Positions 36,685 to 46,317 are shown, counted from the stretch's first letter. The stretch is 64,000 nucleotides of DNA from Oleispira sp963933055 (GCA_963933055.1 CAWVSY010000008.1:1-64000), one strand, 5' to 3'. Numbers and translations are program-made. Notes: generated by a model not told the origin, from the letters alone.

Positions 36685-36860
36685 GAATTTTTTACGGGAC
36701 GCAGCAAGTACTTATAAAATACATCCATGTATTCTCCCCTTCGGGCAGCTTCGCTGTTCAAAACATGCTCCTGCAGTTTTGTCCTTGTATGCTCAACGAT
36801 CACCAGCCGTTACAGGTATTCACGGCGCTGGCGCTCCCTGTGATCGGATGCCCTGAAAAA
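36685..36860. repeat. Structured repeat-like element, copy A
   Basis: It contains a perfect 16-bp dyad AATACAT-CC-ATGTATT (36718-36733) and a second block with ACAGG (36812-36816) facing CCTGT (36837-36841). Inside is the 12-mer GTATTCACGGCG (36816-36827), which recurs at 37081. Similar intergenic elements with internal dyads and no coding capacity are common in gammaproteobacteria. Confidence 0.5.
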
Positions 36861-37035
36861 TTAACTTCTAGCGCTCACCGCACTCAGACTTTTGCTTATT
36901 ATATAAGCTAAATTTTAAATAATGCTGAGCAGTTTTTTCTATTTACTATACGTCCAACTTCATTTCAAAATAAAATGAAACTTTAATCTTACTTCTATTA
37001 AAGCACTTCGCGTATCGGGGTTAGGTGTGTCGTTT

Positions 37036-37100
37036 TAGGCCGTCCCTTCACATGGAAGTGAAGGCCGAGTCTACAGGGACGTATTCACGGCGTGCCGTAA
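37036..37100. repeat. Structured repeat-like element, copy B
   Basis: An outer stem GTCCC/GGGAC (37042-37046 with 37076-37080) encloses an inner hairpin CCTTCAC-N6-GTGAAGG (37045-37051 with 37058-37064). The shared 12-mer GTATTCACGGCG (37081-37092) and a small dyad ACGGC-GT-GCCGT follow. The arrangement parallels copy A without being identical. Confidence 0.5.
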
Positions 37101-37198
37101 AAGGACAAACCTAATGGCGATAGTCAGCGTAGTGCTATTTAGAAACCAAAAACCTAAATGTTTTGTCTCTTATCTTTTTTCTTTTAGCTCTTGTCATT

Positions 37199-37993
37199 TT
37201 AGAAGCTGTTCAAATAAAACTCAGCCAACTTCAAATCTTCAGGACGAGTAATTTTTAAATTATCACTGCGCCCACTCACCAGCTTTGGTTTTGCCCCAGC
37301 AAACTCCATAGCCGATGCTTCATCGGTTACTTCAAAGCCTTCGCTCAATGCTAACTGTAAATTATTTAATAACGATGCTAACGGAAACATCTGCGGCGTC
37401 AATGCGTGCCATAGCTGATCACGATCAACTGTGTGATCAATTGTACTGCTCATACATTCCGAATTTTCAACAGCAGTACCACGCTTCATCGTATCGCGAA
37501 CTGGCGTCGCTAAAATGCCACCGTCAGAATAATACTTAACCTCAGAAAATAACGTATCAAGATCACCATAAGACAAACAAGGGCGAGCAACATCATGAAC
37601 CGCAATCCAAGCATCAGATGACGTCTCAATATTTTTAATCGCAAGCAAAGCATTCAATACCGAATAACAACGCTCGCTACCACCATCAACAACCATAATA
37701 CGCGGATCTTTTTCGTAACCTCGAGCTAGGCTAATATCTTGCCAATAAGGGTCACCCTTAGTCACCACTACAACGACTTTATGAAAACCATGAATGACAT
37801 TATTACGGCTAGTTAGCTGACTCGCCTGATAACTAAGAAGGTGATCTAACGTAAATTCAATCACCGTTTTCGTGATGCCTTTAACCGTCATGTCTAAATA
37901 TTGCTTAGGGCGATCCGCCTGCATACGTGAGCCAATACCTGCAGCAGGTAATACCAACCATGTTTGTGGATATTGCTGATCAGAAACCGGCAT
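37199..37993 (-). CDS. ispD: 2-C-methyl-D-erythritol 4-phosphate cytidylyltransferase
   Basis: 264 aa, some 30 more than usual. The CTP-binding motif PAAGIGSRM is at 16-24, with RPKQY at 28-32. The substrate-site region VAVHDVARPCLS and the C-terminal DDLKITRPEDLKLAE-type ending are present. The extra length comes from loops around SQLTSRNNVIHGFHK and GTAVENSECMSSTIDH. It forms CDP-ME in isoprenoid synthesis. It follows ftsB by 18 nt. Confidence 0.95.
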   Translation of the reverse strand: MPVSDQQYPQTWLVLPAAGIGSRMQADRPKQYLDMTVKGITKTVIEFTLDHLLSYQASQLTSRNNVIHGFHKVVVVVTKGDPYWQDISLARGYEKDPRIMVVDGGSERCYSVLNALLAIKNIETSSDAWIAVHDVARPCLSYGDLDTLFSEVKYYSDGGILATPVRDTMKRGTAVENSECMSSTIDHTVDRDQLWHALTPQMFPLASLLNNLQLALSEGFEVTDEASAMEFAGAKPKLVSGRSDNLKITRPEDLKLAEFYLNSF

Positions 37994-38011
37994 TAAAAGT
38001 ATTCCATTCTT

Positions 38012-38296
38012 TTATTTATCAAGGATCAGGTAAAAGCTTTCGTCTTTACCAATAAAACCCAAATCTTCACGCGCTTTCTCTTCTATCAAATCATTACCGG
38101 CACGCAAATCATCAACTTCCGCCTTTAGCCAATCATTACGCACTTCCTGAGCGGCAATATCCTGCTCAAGTTCCGCCATTTGCTGCTGCAACTTCCAACT
38201 AGCCAGCGTCCCAGTATCATCAAACCAAAAGCGATACTGTAATACCAGAATACATAAGATAGGCACCGTTAAGGATAAAATCCATTTCCAAGCCAT
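38012..38296 (-). CDS. ftsB: Cell division protein FtsB
   Basis: A 94-aa protein with one N-terminal membrane helix (about 4-22), a coiled coil (about 30-70, LQQQMAELEQDIAAQEVRNDWLKAEVDDL) and the conserved end EEKAREDLGFIGKDESFYLI. It forms the FtsQLB complex at the divisome. The eno-ftsB-ispD order is typical of gammaproteobacteria. Confidence 0.93.
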   Translation of the reverse strand: MAWKWILSLTVPILCILVLQYRFWFDDTGTLASWKLQQQMAELEQDIAAQEVRNDWLKAEVDDLRAGNDLIEEKAREDLGFIGKDESFYLILDK

Positions 38297-38343
38297 GTAC
38301 TTTCCTTCGTCAAAATCAGGTTATCAATGATATCTTAATATGC

Positions 38344-38393
38344 AAAAAGGGAAGTGAGTTTTTATCGAAATAAAAATTCAACTTCCCTTTTTT
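38344..38393 (-). terminator. Terminator of eno
   Basis: A long imperfect hairpin: AAAAAGGGAAGT (38344-38355) pairs with ACTTCCCTTTTT (38381-38392), and an inner TTTTTAT/ATAAAAA stem extends it. On the minus strand it is followed by T residues. It lies between the eno stop and ftsB. Confidence 0.8.
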
Positions 38394-38452
38394 ATGATCT
38401 GCAATCAAGGAGCTTAACTTATAAAATTAAGCTAGGTTTTATAATCCGAAGA

Positions 38453-39745
38453 TTATTGACCTTTGATTTCTTTCAAACCATTGTAAGGTGCTTTACCTTC
38501 CAATTGCTCTTCGATGCGCAATAGACGGTTGTACTTAGATACACGGTCAGAACGGCATAAAGAACCGGTCTTAATCTGGCCAGCACAGGTACCAACCGCC
38601 AAATCAGCAATTGTTGTATCTTCAGTTTCACCCGAGCGATGAGAGATAACAACAGTATAGCCAGCATCTTTCGCCATCTGAATCGCTTCTAGCGTTTCAG
38701 TTAAAGAACCAATCTGATTGAATTTAATCAAGATAGAGTTAGCAACACCTTTCTCGATGCCTTCTTTCAAGATTTTGGTATTGGTTACGAACAAATCGTC
38801 ACCTACCAACTGTACTTTTTTGCCTAGGATATCCGTCTGGTATTTCCAACCATCCCAATCAGACTCGTCCAAACCGTCTTCGATAGAAGCGATTGGGTAT
38901 ACGTCACATAGCTCAGCTAGGTAATCAGAGAACTGGTTAGAAGTGAAAACCTTACCTTCACCCTTCATGTCATATTTGCCATCAACATAAAACTCAGTCG
39001 CTGCGCAATCTAGTGCAAGCGTAATGTCTTTACCCAACTCATAACCGGCATTTGCAACGGCTACTTTAATGGCGGCAAGTGCATCAGCGTTAGACGCTAG
39101 GTCAGGTGCGAAACCACCTTCGTCACCAACAGAAGTACTCATACCCTGTTCGCTTAATACTTTCTTCAAGCTATGGAAGATTTCTGCGCCTGCGCGAAGT
39201 GCTTCAGCAAACGTAGGAGCGGCTACCGGTTGCACCATAAATTCTTGGATATCAACATTGTTATCAGCGTGCTCGCCACCGTTGATGATGTTCATCATAG
39301 GCAATGGCATAGAGTACTGACCCGGAGTACCGTTTAGATCAGCAATGTGCTCGTATAACTCAACACCTTTTGCAACAGCCGCCGCTTTAGCAGCCGCCAA
39401 AGATACAGCCAAGATTGCGTTAGCACCCAAAGTCGCTTTGTTATCAGTGCCATCTAGTTCAAGCATCTTGTTATCAAGAGCGGATTGATCTAGAGCATCC
39501 ATACCGATTAGAGCAGGTTTAATCACATCGTTTACATTAGCAACGGCTTTCAATACACCTTTACCTAAATAGCGGCTTTTATCGCCATCACGTAATTCTA
39601 ATGCTTCGCGAGAACCGGTCGATGCGCCAGAAGGAGCGCAAGCTGTGCCGAAAAATCCACCTTCCAAAGTCACGTCAGCTTCAATGGTCGGGTTGCCACG
39701 TGAATCCATAACTTCGCGTGCTTTGATATTTATAATGTTAGCCAT
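38453..39745 (-). CDS. eno: Enolase
   Basis: The 430-aa enzyme starts MANIINIKAREVMDSRGNPTIEADV. Catalytic and metal-site segments are present: GANAILAVSLAAAKA, FMVQPVAAPTFAEALRAG, SIEDGLDESDWDGW, LVGDDLFVTNT and the signature LIKFNQIGSLTETLEA. It interconverts 2-phosphoglycerate and phosphoenolpyruvate and is often part of the RNA degradosome. The frame extends upstream to 39802, but GGAGA ten nt before ATG 39745 marks the start. Confidence 0.98.
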   Translation of the reverse strand: MANIINIKAREVMDSRGNPTIEADVTLEGGFFGTACAPSGASTGSREALELRDGDKSRYLGKGVLKAVANVNDVIKPALIGMDALDQSALDNKMLELDGTDNKATLGANAILAVSLAAAKAAAVAKGVELYEHIADLNGTPGQYSMPLPMMNIINGGEHADNNVDIQEFMVQPVAAPTFAEALRAGAEIFHSLKKVLSEQGMSTSVGDEGGFAPDLASNADALAAIKVAVANAGYELGKDITLALDCAATEFYVDGKYDMKGEGKVFTSNQFSDYLAELCDVYPIASIEDGLDESDWDGWKYQTDILGKKVQLVGDDLFVTNTKILKEGIEKGVANSILIKFNQIGSLTETLEAIQMAKDAGYTVVISHRSGETEDTTIADLAVGTCAGQIKTGSLCRSDRVSKYNRLLRIEEQLEGKAPYNGLKEIKGQ

Positions 39746-39871
39746 GTAACTATATTCTCCGTAATTTAATCTTGTTGCGCCGCGGATACGAATAACGATC
39801 AACGCGGCATGCTCAAATGTTTAAACAGTTTTAACTTAATTCAGGCTGCTTCTATTAATATGAACTATTAA

Positions 39872-41494
39872 TTAGGCTTTGTGTTCAATCGCCGCATTAA
39901 TGAAAGCACTGAATAATCCATGTCCATGACGTGGGGTCGATGTAAATTCTGGGTGGAACTGACAACCCACAAACCATGGATGATCAACCACTTCCACAAC
40001 TTCAACCAAATCGCCGTCGATAGAACGGCCCGCAATACGTAAACCGGCTTTTTCAAGTTCAGCAATAATAGTCGCGTTCACTTCATAGCGGTGACGGTGG
40101 CGTTCATTAACCACTTCCTGGCCATAAGCCAATGCGGTATTTGAACCTTCGGTTAAGCGACATTCTTGTGCGCCTAAACGCATCGTGCCACCTAAATCAG
40201 AACTGGTATCACGTACTTCGGTATTACCCGTTGCGTCCGTCCATTCTGTGATCAAACCAACCACTGGATGTGTAGTATCGGCATCAAATTCGGTCGAGTG
40301 AGCGTCTTTCCAACCTACGACATTTCGGGCGAATTCAATAACAGCAGACTGCATACCTAAACAAATACCTAAGAAAGGTACCTTGTTTTCACGAGCAAAC
40401 TGAACCGTGCGAATTTTACCTTCAACACCACGATGACCAAAGCCACCTGGTACTAAGATCGCATCTTTGCCTTTTAGAATATCCGTACCTTGACGCTCAA
40501 TCACTTCCGCATCAATAAACTGGATATTTACTTTGGCTTTATGATGAATACCGGCGTGATCGATTGCTTCGATCAACGACTTATAAGCATCCAATAGCTC
40601 CATGTATTTACCCACCATAGCGATGTTGACCTGCTTTTCAGGATTCAACTTGGCATCAATTACTTGATCCCAATCGCTAAGGTCTGGCTCATGACAGCTT
40701 AAATCGAATTTTTCAACGATCAGATCATCAAGACCAGCTTCGTGTAAAACGCCTGGAATCTTGTAGATGGTATCAGCGTCTTCCAATGGAATAACGGCAC
40801 GCTCTTCAACGTTGGTGAACAAAGAGATTTTACGTAAAGAAGACGCATCAATTTTATGGTCGCTACGACAGATCAATACATCTGGCTGTAAACCAATGGT
40901 GCGCATTTCTTTAACAGAATGCTGTGTTGGCTTAGTCTTAGTCTCGCCTGCCGTTGCAATGTAAGGAACAAGCGTTAAGTGCACCGATAATGCGCGCTTA
41001 GAGCCCAATTCAACTTTCATTTGACGAACAGCTTCAAGGAAAGGCTGTGATTCGATATCACCTACCGTGCCGCCAATCTCAACCAAAGCAACATCAGAAC
41101 CTTCAGCACCGTCCATCACGCGACGCTTAATTTCGTCAGTGATATGAGGAATTACCTGAACCGTGCCACCTAAATAATCACCACGACGTTCTTTAGCAAG
41201 AACATCGGTATAGATACGGCCCGTAGTAAAGTTATTACGACGTGACATCTTAGTATTGATGAAACGCTCGTAGTGACCCAAATCTAAGTCAGTTTCAGCA
41301 CCATCTTCGGTGACGAATACTTCACCGTGCTGAAACGGGCTCATGGTGCCCGGATCGACGTTAATATAGGGGTCCAATTTCAGCATTGTGACTTTAAGGC
41401 CACGTGCTTCAAGAATTGCGGCTAATGAAGCCGATGCGATGCCTTTTCCTAACGAGGAAACAACACCGCCCGTGACAAAAATAAAACGTGTCAT
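39872..41494 (-). CDS. pyrG: CTP synthase
   Basis: 540 aa. The N-terminal amidoligase domain starts MTRFIFVTGGVVSSLGKGIASASLAAILEARG. The C-terminal glutaminase domain has the nucleophile cysteine in FLGICLGMQSAV and the His-Glu pair in CQFHPEFTSTP. It makes CTP from UTP using glutamine. In many relatives kdsA lies between pyrG and eno; here the two genes are only 126 nt apart. Confidence 0.98.
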   Translation of the reverse strand: MTRFIFVTGGVVSSLGKGIASASLAAILEARGLKVTMLKLDPYINVDPGTMSPFQHGEVFVTEDGAETDLDLGHYERFINTKMSRRNNFTTGRIYTDVLAKERRGDYLGGTVQVIPHITDEIKRRVMDGAEGSDVALVEIGGTVGDIESQPFLEAVRQMKVELGSKRALSVHLTLVPYIATAGETKTKPTQHSVKEMRTIGLQPDVLICRSDHKIDASSLRKISLFTNVEERAVIPLEDADTIYKIPGVLHEAGLDDLIVEKFDLSCHEPDLSDWDQVIDAKLNPEKQVNIAMVGKYMELLDAYKSLIEAIDHAGIHHKAKVNIQFIDAEVIERQGTDILKGKDAILVPGGFGHRGVEGKIRTVQFARENKVPFLGICLGMQSAVIEFARNVVGWKDAHSTEFDADTTHPVVGLITEWTDATGNTEVRDTSSDLGGTMRLGAQECRLTEGSNTALAYGQEVVNERHRHRYEVNATIIAELEKAGLRIAGRSIDGDLVEVVEVVDHPWFVGCQFHPEFTSTPRHGHGLFSAFINAAIEHKA

Positions 41495-41562
41495 ACAGGA
41501 TCCGGGAACTGGAGAAGAATGTTAAATTACAGAACGCAAGATTCTGTACAAGATGGCGCTAC

Positions 41563-41591
41563 ATTATACGGATTTTGGCCCTTACGGACAA
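41563..41591 (-). promoter_or_regulatory. Probable pyrG promoter
   Basis: On the minus strand a perfect TATAAT (41563-41568) and TTGTCC (41586-41591) are separated by 17 nt, about 70 nt before the pyrG ATG. The leader between them and the gene could take part in pyrimidine control, but I see no attenuator. Confidence 0.5.
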
Positions 41592-41728
41592 ATGAAACTT
41601 GTATCAAATGGTTAAAAAGTGTCGAAACTTGTATTATCTGTTCTAACAGCGATTAACCAACCTATATTGCCTATTTGCGTTCACCTAATATTTACGAAAG
41701 CTTTATAAACGCTTTCAAAAAGAGACCT

Positions 41729-42694
41729 ATGAATCATTCAAGTATTGAAGTGGCAAATAAGCAAGGATTTGCTTATGCCATTGGCGCAGCACTGCTCTTT
41801 TCCTGCAAGCCCATTATTATTAAATGGGCCTACAGTTATGGTATTGATGCACTAAGCCTGATGCTATTACGTATGATACTGGCATTACCGGTTTATCTAT
41901 TAATTGGCACGATCATCATTCGTAAAAGAAACATCAAACTCCCCGCGAAGCACTGGCTATCAGCCGCTTTCGTGGGCTTATTTGGTTATTACCTTGCGAC
42001 ACTGCTAGATTTGAAAGGCTTGGAACTGGCAAATGCACAGCTGGAAAGGATTATTTTGTACGCGTACCCCACACTTGTTGTCGTGCTGGGGGCAATAATT
42101 TTCAAGCACAAAGTCACCAAGCAACAAATAGGCGCATTGGTATTATGTTATGCCGGTATTATTTGTATTTTCTTACAAGACTTAAGCCTGCAGGGTAAAC
42201 AGGTAATAGAAGGAAGCTTATTAATTTTATTGAGCGCGCTCTCTTATGCTATTTATATGCTGTTCAGCAAAAAACACATAGACCGCCTTGGCAGCTTATT
42301 ATTTACCTGCATTTCAATGACCAGTGCAACGTTCGCAACCATCATTCATACCAGTATTGCTCTATCATATGGCGAATTAAATCCCAATGAATGGGTGCTT
42401 AGTAATGAACTGATGGCCATCGTATTATTACTCACTTTCGCCGCGACGATTGTACCTTCCTTTATGATTAGCGAAGCAGTGAGTCGAATCGGCGCTGCCA
42501 ATGCGGCATTAACAGGCACTGTAGGCCCCATTATGACCAGCATTATGGCGGTGGCCTTATTGGGTGAGATCTTTACTCTGCATCATGGTATCGGCATGGT
42601 TTTAGTGATTCTAGGCGTCAGTCGCTTGAAGCCCAAAACAATACCGGCACAAAAACAGCCAGAAAAGAAACAGACTGCTGAAGGAAGCCAATAA
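41729..42694 (+). CDS. EamA/DMT family transporter
   Basis: About 321 aa with ten predicted membrane segments in two EamA repeats (AYAIGAALLFSCKPIIIKWAYSYGID; LLILLSALSYAIYMLFSKKHIDRLG; C-terminal ANAALTGTVGPIMTSIMAVALLGE). Members export or import metabolites such as amino acids or nucleotide sugars; the substrate is unknown. TTG at 41675 is in frame but ATG 41729 gives the normal N-terminus. The next gene starts 1 nt after its stop, so the two are an operon. Confidence 0.85.
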   Translation: MNHSSIEVANKQGFAYAIGAALLFSCKPIIIKWAYSYGIDALSLMLLRMILALPVYLLIGTIIIRKRNIKLPAKHWLSAAFVGLFGYYLATLLDLKGLELANAQLERIILYAYPTLVVVLGAIIFKHKVTKQQIGALVLCYAGIICIFLQDLSLQGKQVIEGSLLILLSALSYAIYMLFSKKHIDRLGSLLFTCISMTSATFATIIHTSIALSYGELNPNEWVLSNELMAIVLLLTFAATIVPSFMISEAVSRIGAANAALTGTVGPIMTSIMAVALLGEIFTLHHGIGMVLVILGVSRLKPKTIPAQKQPEKKQTAEGSQ

Positions 42695-42695
42695 A

Positions 42696-44012
42696 ATGAG
42701 CAACATCATGCAGGTATTAATCATTGGCTATGTATGGCCTGAACCTAACTCATCAGCGGCGGGTAGCCGCATGATGCAGTTAATTACAGCCATGCGTGCA
42801 CAAAACTGGCAAGTCACTTTCTCTAGTCCAGCTCAACCCAGTGATCACATGGCTGATCTAACCCAGCACGGCGTGCCATGCCAAGCAATCGAGTTGAATA
42901 ACGGAAGCTTCGATCAGTACATTAGTGATTTAAATCCAAACATAGTGATTTTTGATCGTTTTATGATGGAAGAACAGTTTGCTTGGCGAGTCGAAAAGTT
43001 TTGCCCTACGGCTTTGCGTATTTTGAATACCGAAGATTTACACAGTTTGCGTGAAGCCCGTCAGAAAGCGCTAAAAAAAGGCGAATACTTTGAGCTTTCT
43101 AATTCAGATCCCGCTAATTCAGAACAAATAGCACAATACCTGCATTCCGATTTAGCCATTAGAGAAGTCGCGGCTATTTTTCGCAGTGATTTAACACTGA
43201 TGATTTCCCCCATAGAGGTTGAACTATTAACCGAACATTTTCAGGTACCAAAGCAACAACTTATGTATCTGCCTTTTATGCTCGACCCCTTATCAAAAAA
43301 AGAGATAGAACAACTTCCTAGTTTTGAAGAGCGAGAACATTTCATTAGCATCGGTAACTTTCGCCACGCACCCAACTGGGATGTTGTTTTGCAATTGAAA
43401 CAACACATCTGGCCACTGATTCGACAGCAGCTCCCCAAAGCAGAAATGCATATTTATGGTGCCTATCCACCACCTAAAGCAACACAGCTGCATAATGCAA
43501 AGCAAGGTTTTCATATTAAAGGCTGGGCGGAAGATGCCAAAACCGTGATGAAAAGTGCTCGTTTATGCTTAGCCCCGATACGCTTTGGCGCAGGAATTAA
43601 AGGTAAATTGAGTGATGCCATGGAATGCGGCACTCCCAGCATCACAACCGAACTTGGCAGCGAAGGCATGCTCATTAATGATTCAAATAAGAACGGTAAT
43701 GGCGGCTGGAACGGCGAGATTATTAACAGCCAACAAATGATCGAGAATCCTCAAGTCTTTGCCGATGCCGCAATAAAAGCCTACCAAGATGAAGCGATGT
43801 TTATTCGCTATCAGAAAAATGGATTTGAGATTTTAGCCCAGCAATACGATAAAAATTACTGGCAAGAACTCTTTGTTAACCGCCTAACCGAGCAATATAA
43901 AAATTTGCAGGTTACTAGAGGACATAATTTTTTCGGATTGATGCTGCGACACCATTCAATGAAAAGTACGCAATATATGGCACAGTGGATTGAGGCTAAA
44001 AATAAACATTAG
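42696..44012 (+). CDS. GT4-like glycosyltransferase
   Basis: A 438-aa GT-B fold protein. The N-terminal half begins VLIIGYVWPEPNSSAAGSRMMQLITAM, with an early Gly/Ser-rich acceptor loop. The C-terminal half carries the retaining GT4 pattern LCLAPIRFGAGIKGKLSDAMECGTPSITTELGSEG. Donor and acceptor are unknown. Pairing with a DMT permease suggests a small surface-glycan or glycolipid function, which is an inference. No other glycan genes lie nearby. Confidence 0.85.
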   Translation: MSNIMQVLIIGYVWPEPNSSAAGSRMMQLITAMRAQNWQVTFSSPAQPSDHMADLTQHGVPCQAIELNNGSFDQYISDLNPNIVIFDRFMMEEQFAWRVEKFCPTALRILNTEDLHSLREARQKALKKGEYFELSNSDPANSEQIAQYLHSDLAIREVAAIFRSDLTLMISPIEVELLTEHFQVPKQQLMYLPFMLDPLSKKEIEQLPSFEEREHFISIGNFRHAPNWDVVLQLKQHIWPLIRQQLPKAEMHIYGAYPPPKATQLHNAKQGFHIKGWAEDAKTVMKSARLCLAPIRFGAGIKGKLSDAMECGTPSITTELGSEGMLINDSNKNGNGGWNGEIINSQQMIENPQVFADAAIKAYQDEAMFIRYQKNGFEILAQQYDKNYWQELFVNRLTEQYKNLQVTRGHNFFGLMLRHHSMKSTQYMAQWIEAKNKH

Positions 44013-44070
44013 CCTCAAATCATGACCAAACGGAAACGACATTTATTAATCGCTGCTACAGAGCAACCAT

Positions 44071-45279
44071 TTAAATGCTTACGTCTATTGCCTCAATCAC
44101 ATGCAAGGCTTTACGACGGGCGTGCCCAACTTCAGTACCACGAGCAAGAGCAACCCCCATGCGGCGCTGCCCTGAAACTTCGGGCTTACCAAAAATTCGT
44201 AACTGAGTATTGATTTCCGCCAAGGCTTTATCCAAGCCAGAGTAACGGATATTTTTGCTCTCTCCTTCCACCAGCAGTACCGCTGATGCAGAAGGTCCGT
44301 GCTGAACAATATTCGGAATAGGCAATCCTAAAATAGCGCGTACGTGCAATGCAAACTGAGAAAGGTCCTGAGAGATCAGCGTCACTAACCCAGTATCGTG
44401 AGGACGTGGCGATACCTCACTAAAAATAACATCATCGCCTTTAATGAATAGCTCAACACCAAATAAGCCACAGCCACCCAATTCAGTGGTTACTTTTTCT
44501 GCCATCTCTTGCGCACGTTTCAGCGCAATATCAGACATGGCTTGCGGTTGCCAAGATTCTTGGTAATCCCCATTCTCTTGACGATGCCCAATAGGTTGGC
44601 AGAAACTGGTTGTTAAGCTGCCATCTTTTGCTGCCGCCAAGTCGACATGACGGATTGTTAATAAAGTGATTTCATAATCAAAATCAACAAAACCTTCCAC
44701 AATAACCTTCCCGGCACCCGCACGACCACCTTCTTGTGCGTAATCCCAAGCGGCATCAATTTCAGCAAGATCTTTTAAGGTACTCTGGCCTTTGCCTGAA
44801 GAACTCATGATCGGTTTTACCACACACGGCACACCAATCTTATTGATTGCGCCAATAAAATCTTCTTTATTATCTGCAAAAATATAAGGTGATGTTGGAA
44901 CCGATAACGTCTCTGCCGCTAGGCGACGAATCCCTTCACGATTCATAGTAAGCTGAGTTGCTCGTGCACTTGGAACAACATTAAATCCTTGCTGTTCTAG
45001 CGACGCTAAAGTGTCTGTCGCAATGGCTTCAATTTCAGGGATAATATAATCAGGCTGTTCACTTTTTATGATGCTCTCTAATGCTTCACCATCTAACATG
45101 CTTAGCGTATAGCTACGATCAGCAACCTGCATTGCAGGGGCGTTATCATAGCGATCAAGAGCGATCACCTCACAGCCCAAACGCTGAAACTCAATTGCAA
45201 CTTCTTTGCCTAATTCCCCAGCACCACATAATAAAACTTTGGTTGCAGAAGCGGAGAAAGGTGTGCCTAAAACGGTCAT
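44071..45279 (-). CDS. purT: Formate-dependent phosphoribosylglycinamide formyltransferase
   Basis: 402 aa from ATG 45279 (MTVLGTPFSASATKVLLCGAGELGKEV). This ATP-grasp enzyme of purine synthesis uses formate in place of formyl-tetrahydrofolate. The ATP-grasp segments PCVVKPIMSSSGKGQS, VIVEGFVDFDYEITLLT and FGVELFIKGDDVIFSEVSPRPHDTG are present. An in-frame ATG eight codons upstream adds nothing conserved. It is last in a gamma-CA/DUF1289/purT series. Confidence 0.97.
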   Translation of the reverse strand: MTVLGTPFSASATKVLLCGAGELGKEVAIEFQRLGCEVIALDRYDNAPAMQVADRSYTLSMLDGEALESIIKSEQPDYIIPEIEAIATDTLASLEQQGFNVVPSARATQLTMNREGIRRLAAETLSVPTSPYIFADNKEDFIGAINKIGVPCVVKPIMSSSGKGQSTLKDLAEIDAAWDYAQEGGRAGAGKVIVEGFVDFDYEITLLTIRHVDLAAAKDGSLTTSFCQPIGHRQENGDYQESWQPQAMSDIALKRAQEMAEKVTTELGGCGLFGVELFIKGDDVIFSEVSPRPHDTGLVTLISQDLSQFALHVRAILGLPIPNIVQHGPSASAVLLVEGESKNIRYSGLDKALAEINTQLRIFGKPEVSGQRRMGVALARGTEVGHARRKALHVIEAIDVSI

Positions 45280-45354
45280 AATACATCCTAATATTTTGAA
45301 CAACGGCTAGTTAATAAAATACAATTTACATACTTATTAAAAATAATTAGCCAA

Positions 45355-45582
45355 TTAAAACTTCATCACATTGCCGCTCTCTAGCTCTCGTTCAGCGACT
45401 TTTTTCATTACATCTTTACGTGCTTCATTATCCATTGCACCCCAGCCTACAATTTCATCACAGGTGCGATAACAACCTAAGCAAACGTCTTGTTCATCAA
45501 GACAGCAAATATAAACACAAGGCGACTTAACAACCTCTGTAGCCTGACTACTGACAGCAGCCTGCTTATTTTTAGCATCCAC
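45355..45582 (-). CDS. DUF1289 domain protein
   Basis: A 75-aa protein with the DUF1289 pattern SPCVYICCLDEQDVCLGCYRTCDEIVGW, whose spaced cysteines probably bind metal. The function is unknown. It starts 24 nt after the gamma-carbonic-anhydrase stop and precedes purT by 75 nt, so the three may be co-transcribed. Confidence 0.85.
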   Translation of the reverse strand: MDAKNKQAAVSSQATEVVKSPCVYICCLDEQDVCLGCYRTCDEIVGWGAMDNEARKDVMKKVAERELESGNVMKF

Positions 45583-45606
45583 AAAGAAGCCCTTCTATTT
45601 TCTAAT

Positions 45607-46158
45607 TCAATCGTTTTGCACAAGCAATACATCTTCAACGCTTACGGGCGTTAATTCTTTGGTATAGCGCTGACCATTTTGAACATAATGATAAGCACCC
45701 AACTCAAGCATTTTTTGCTGCTGCTCTGATAACTGGCGCTTAATCACTGCCGGTGAACCTACAACCATTGAACCATCAGGAATCACCATGCCTTCAGGAA
45801 TGAAGGTATTCGCTCCAATCAAACAATGATGACCAATTTTAGCCCCATTAAGCACCACCGCATTAATACCGATCAAGGTAAAGTCTCCGACTTCACAGCC
45901 ATGCACCATCGCGTTATGACCAATAGTAACACCTTTACCCAGCGTCAGCTTAAATCCAGGATCTGTATGTAATACCGCACCATCTTGAACATTACTATTT
46001 TCACCAATGGTAATCACATCGTTATCACCACGAATAACACAATTAAACCAAATACTGGCATTCTCTTTTAATACGACAGAGCCAATTATGCTGGCATTGT
46101 CAGCAATAAAATGAGTGCCTTCGATAACAGGCTTACGTTTGCCCAATTGGTATAACAT
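45607..46158 (-). CDS. Gamma carbonic anhydrase-like hexapeptide protein
   Basis: A 183-aa left-handed beta-helix protein of the YrdA/CaiE group. The three expected zinc histidines occur in DGAVLHTDPG and in GHNAMVHGCE, with the usual five-residue spacing of the last two. The C-terminal helix carries QQQKMLELGAYHYV. Members hydrate CO2 weakly or act as metal-binding scaffolds; activity is not assured. Confidence 0.85.
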   Translation of the reverse strand: MLYQLGKRKPVIEGTHFIADNASIIGSVVLKENASIWFNCVIRGDNDVITIGENSNVQDGAVLHTDPGFKLTLGKGVTIGHNAMVHGCEVGDFTLIGINAVVLNGAKIGHHCLIGANTFIPEGMVIPDGSMVVGSPAVIKRQLSEQQQKMLELGAYHYVQNGQRYTKELTPVSVEDVLLVQND

Positions 46159-46317
46159 AAACAGTCTCTTTTTTATTTAAACGGGAAAATTGGAAATTGA
46201 ACGCAGTATAAGTTTCTAATTTAAAACATGATCAGGGTCAAAGAGCATGAGAATAGAACTTAATCGATATTCAAATACCTTGCAAGGCAACTAACCACTA
46301 ATATACTCACCTCATTA

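Larger units (their letters stand above)
36594..37198. other. 605-bp repeat-rich gap between ispF and ispD
   Basis: No open frame of note on either strand. The region contains several palindromes and a shared 12-mer and looks like two or three diverged copies of a dispersed intergenic element. These are listed separately. Its composition differs from the AT-rich gaps elsewhere in the window. Confidence 0.65.
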
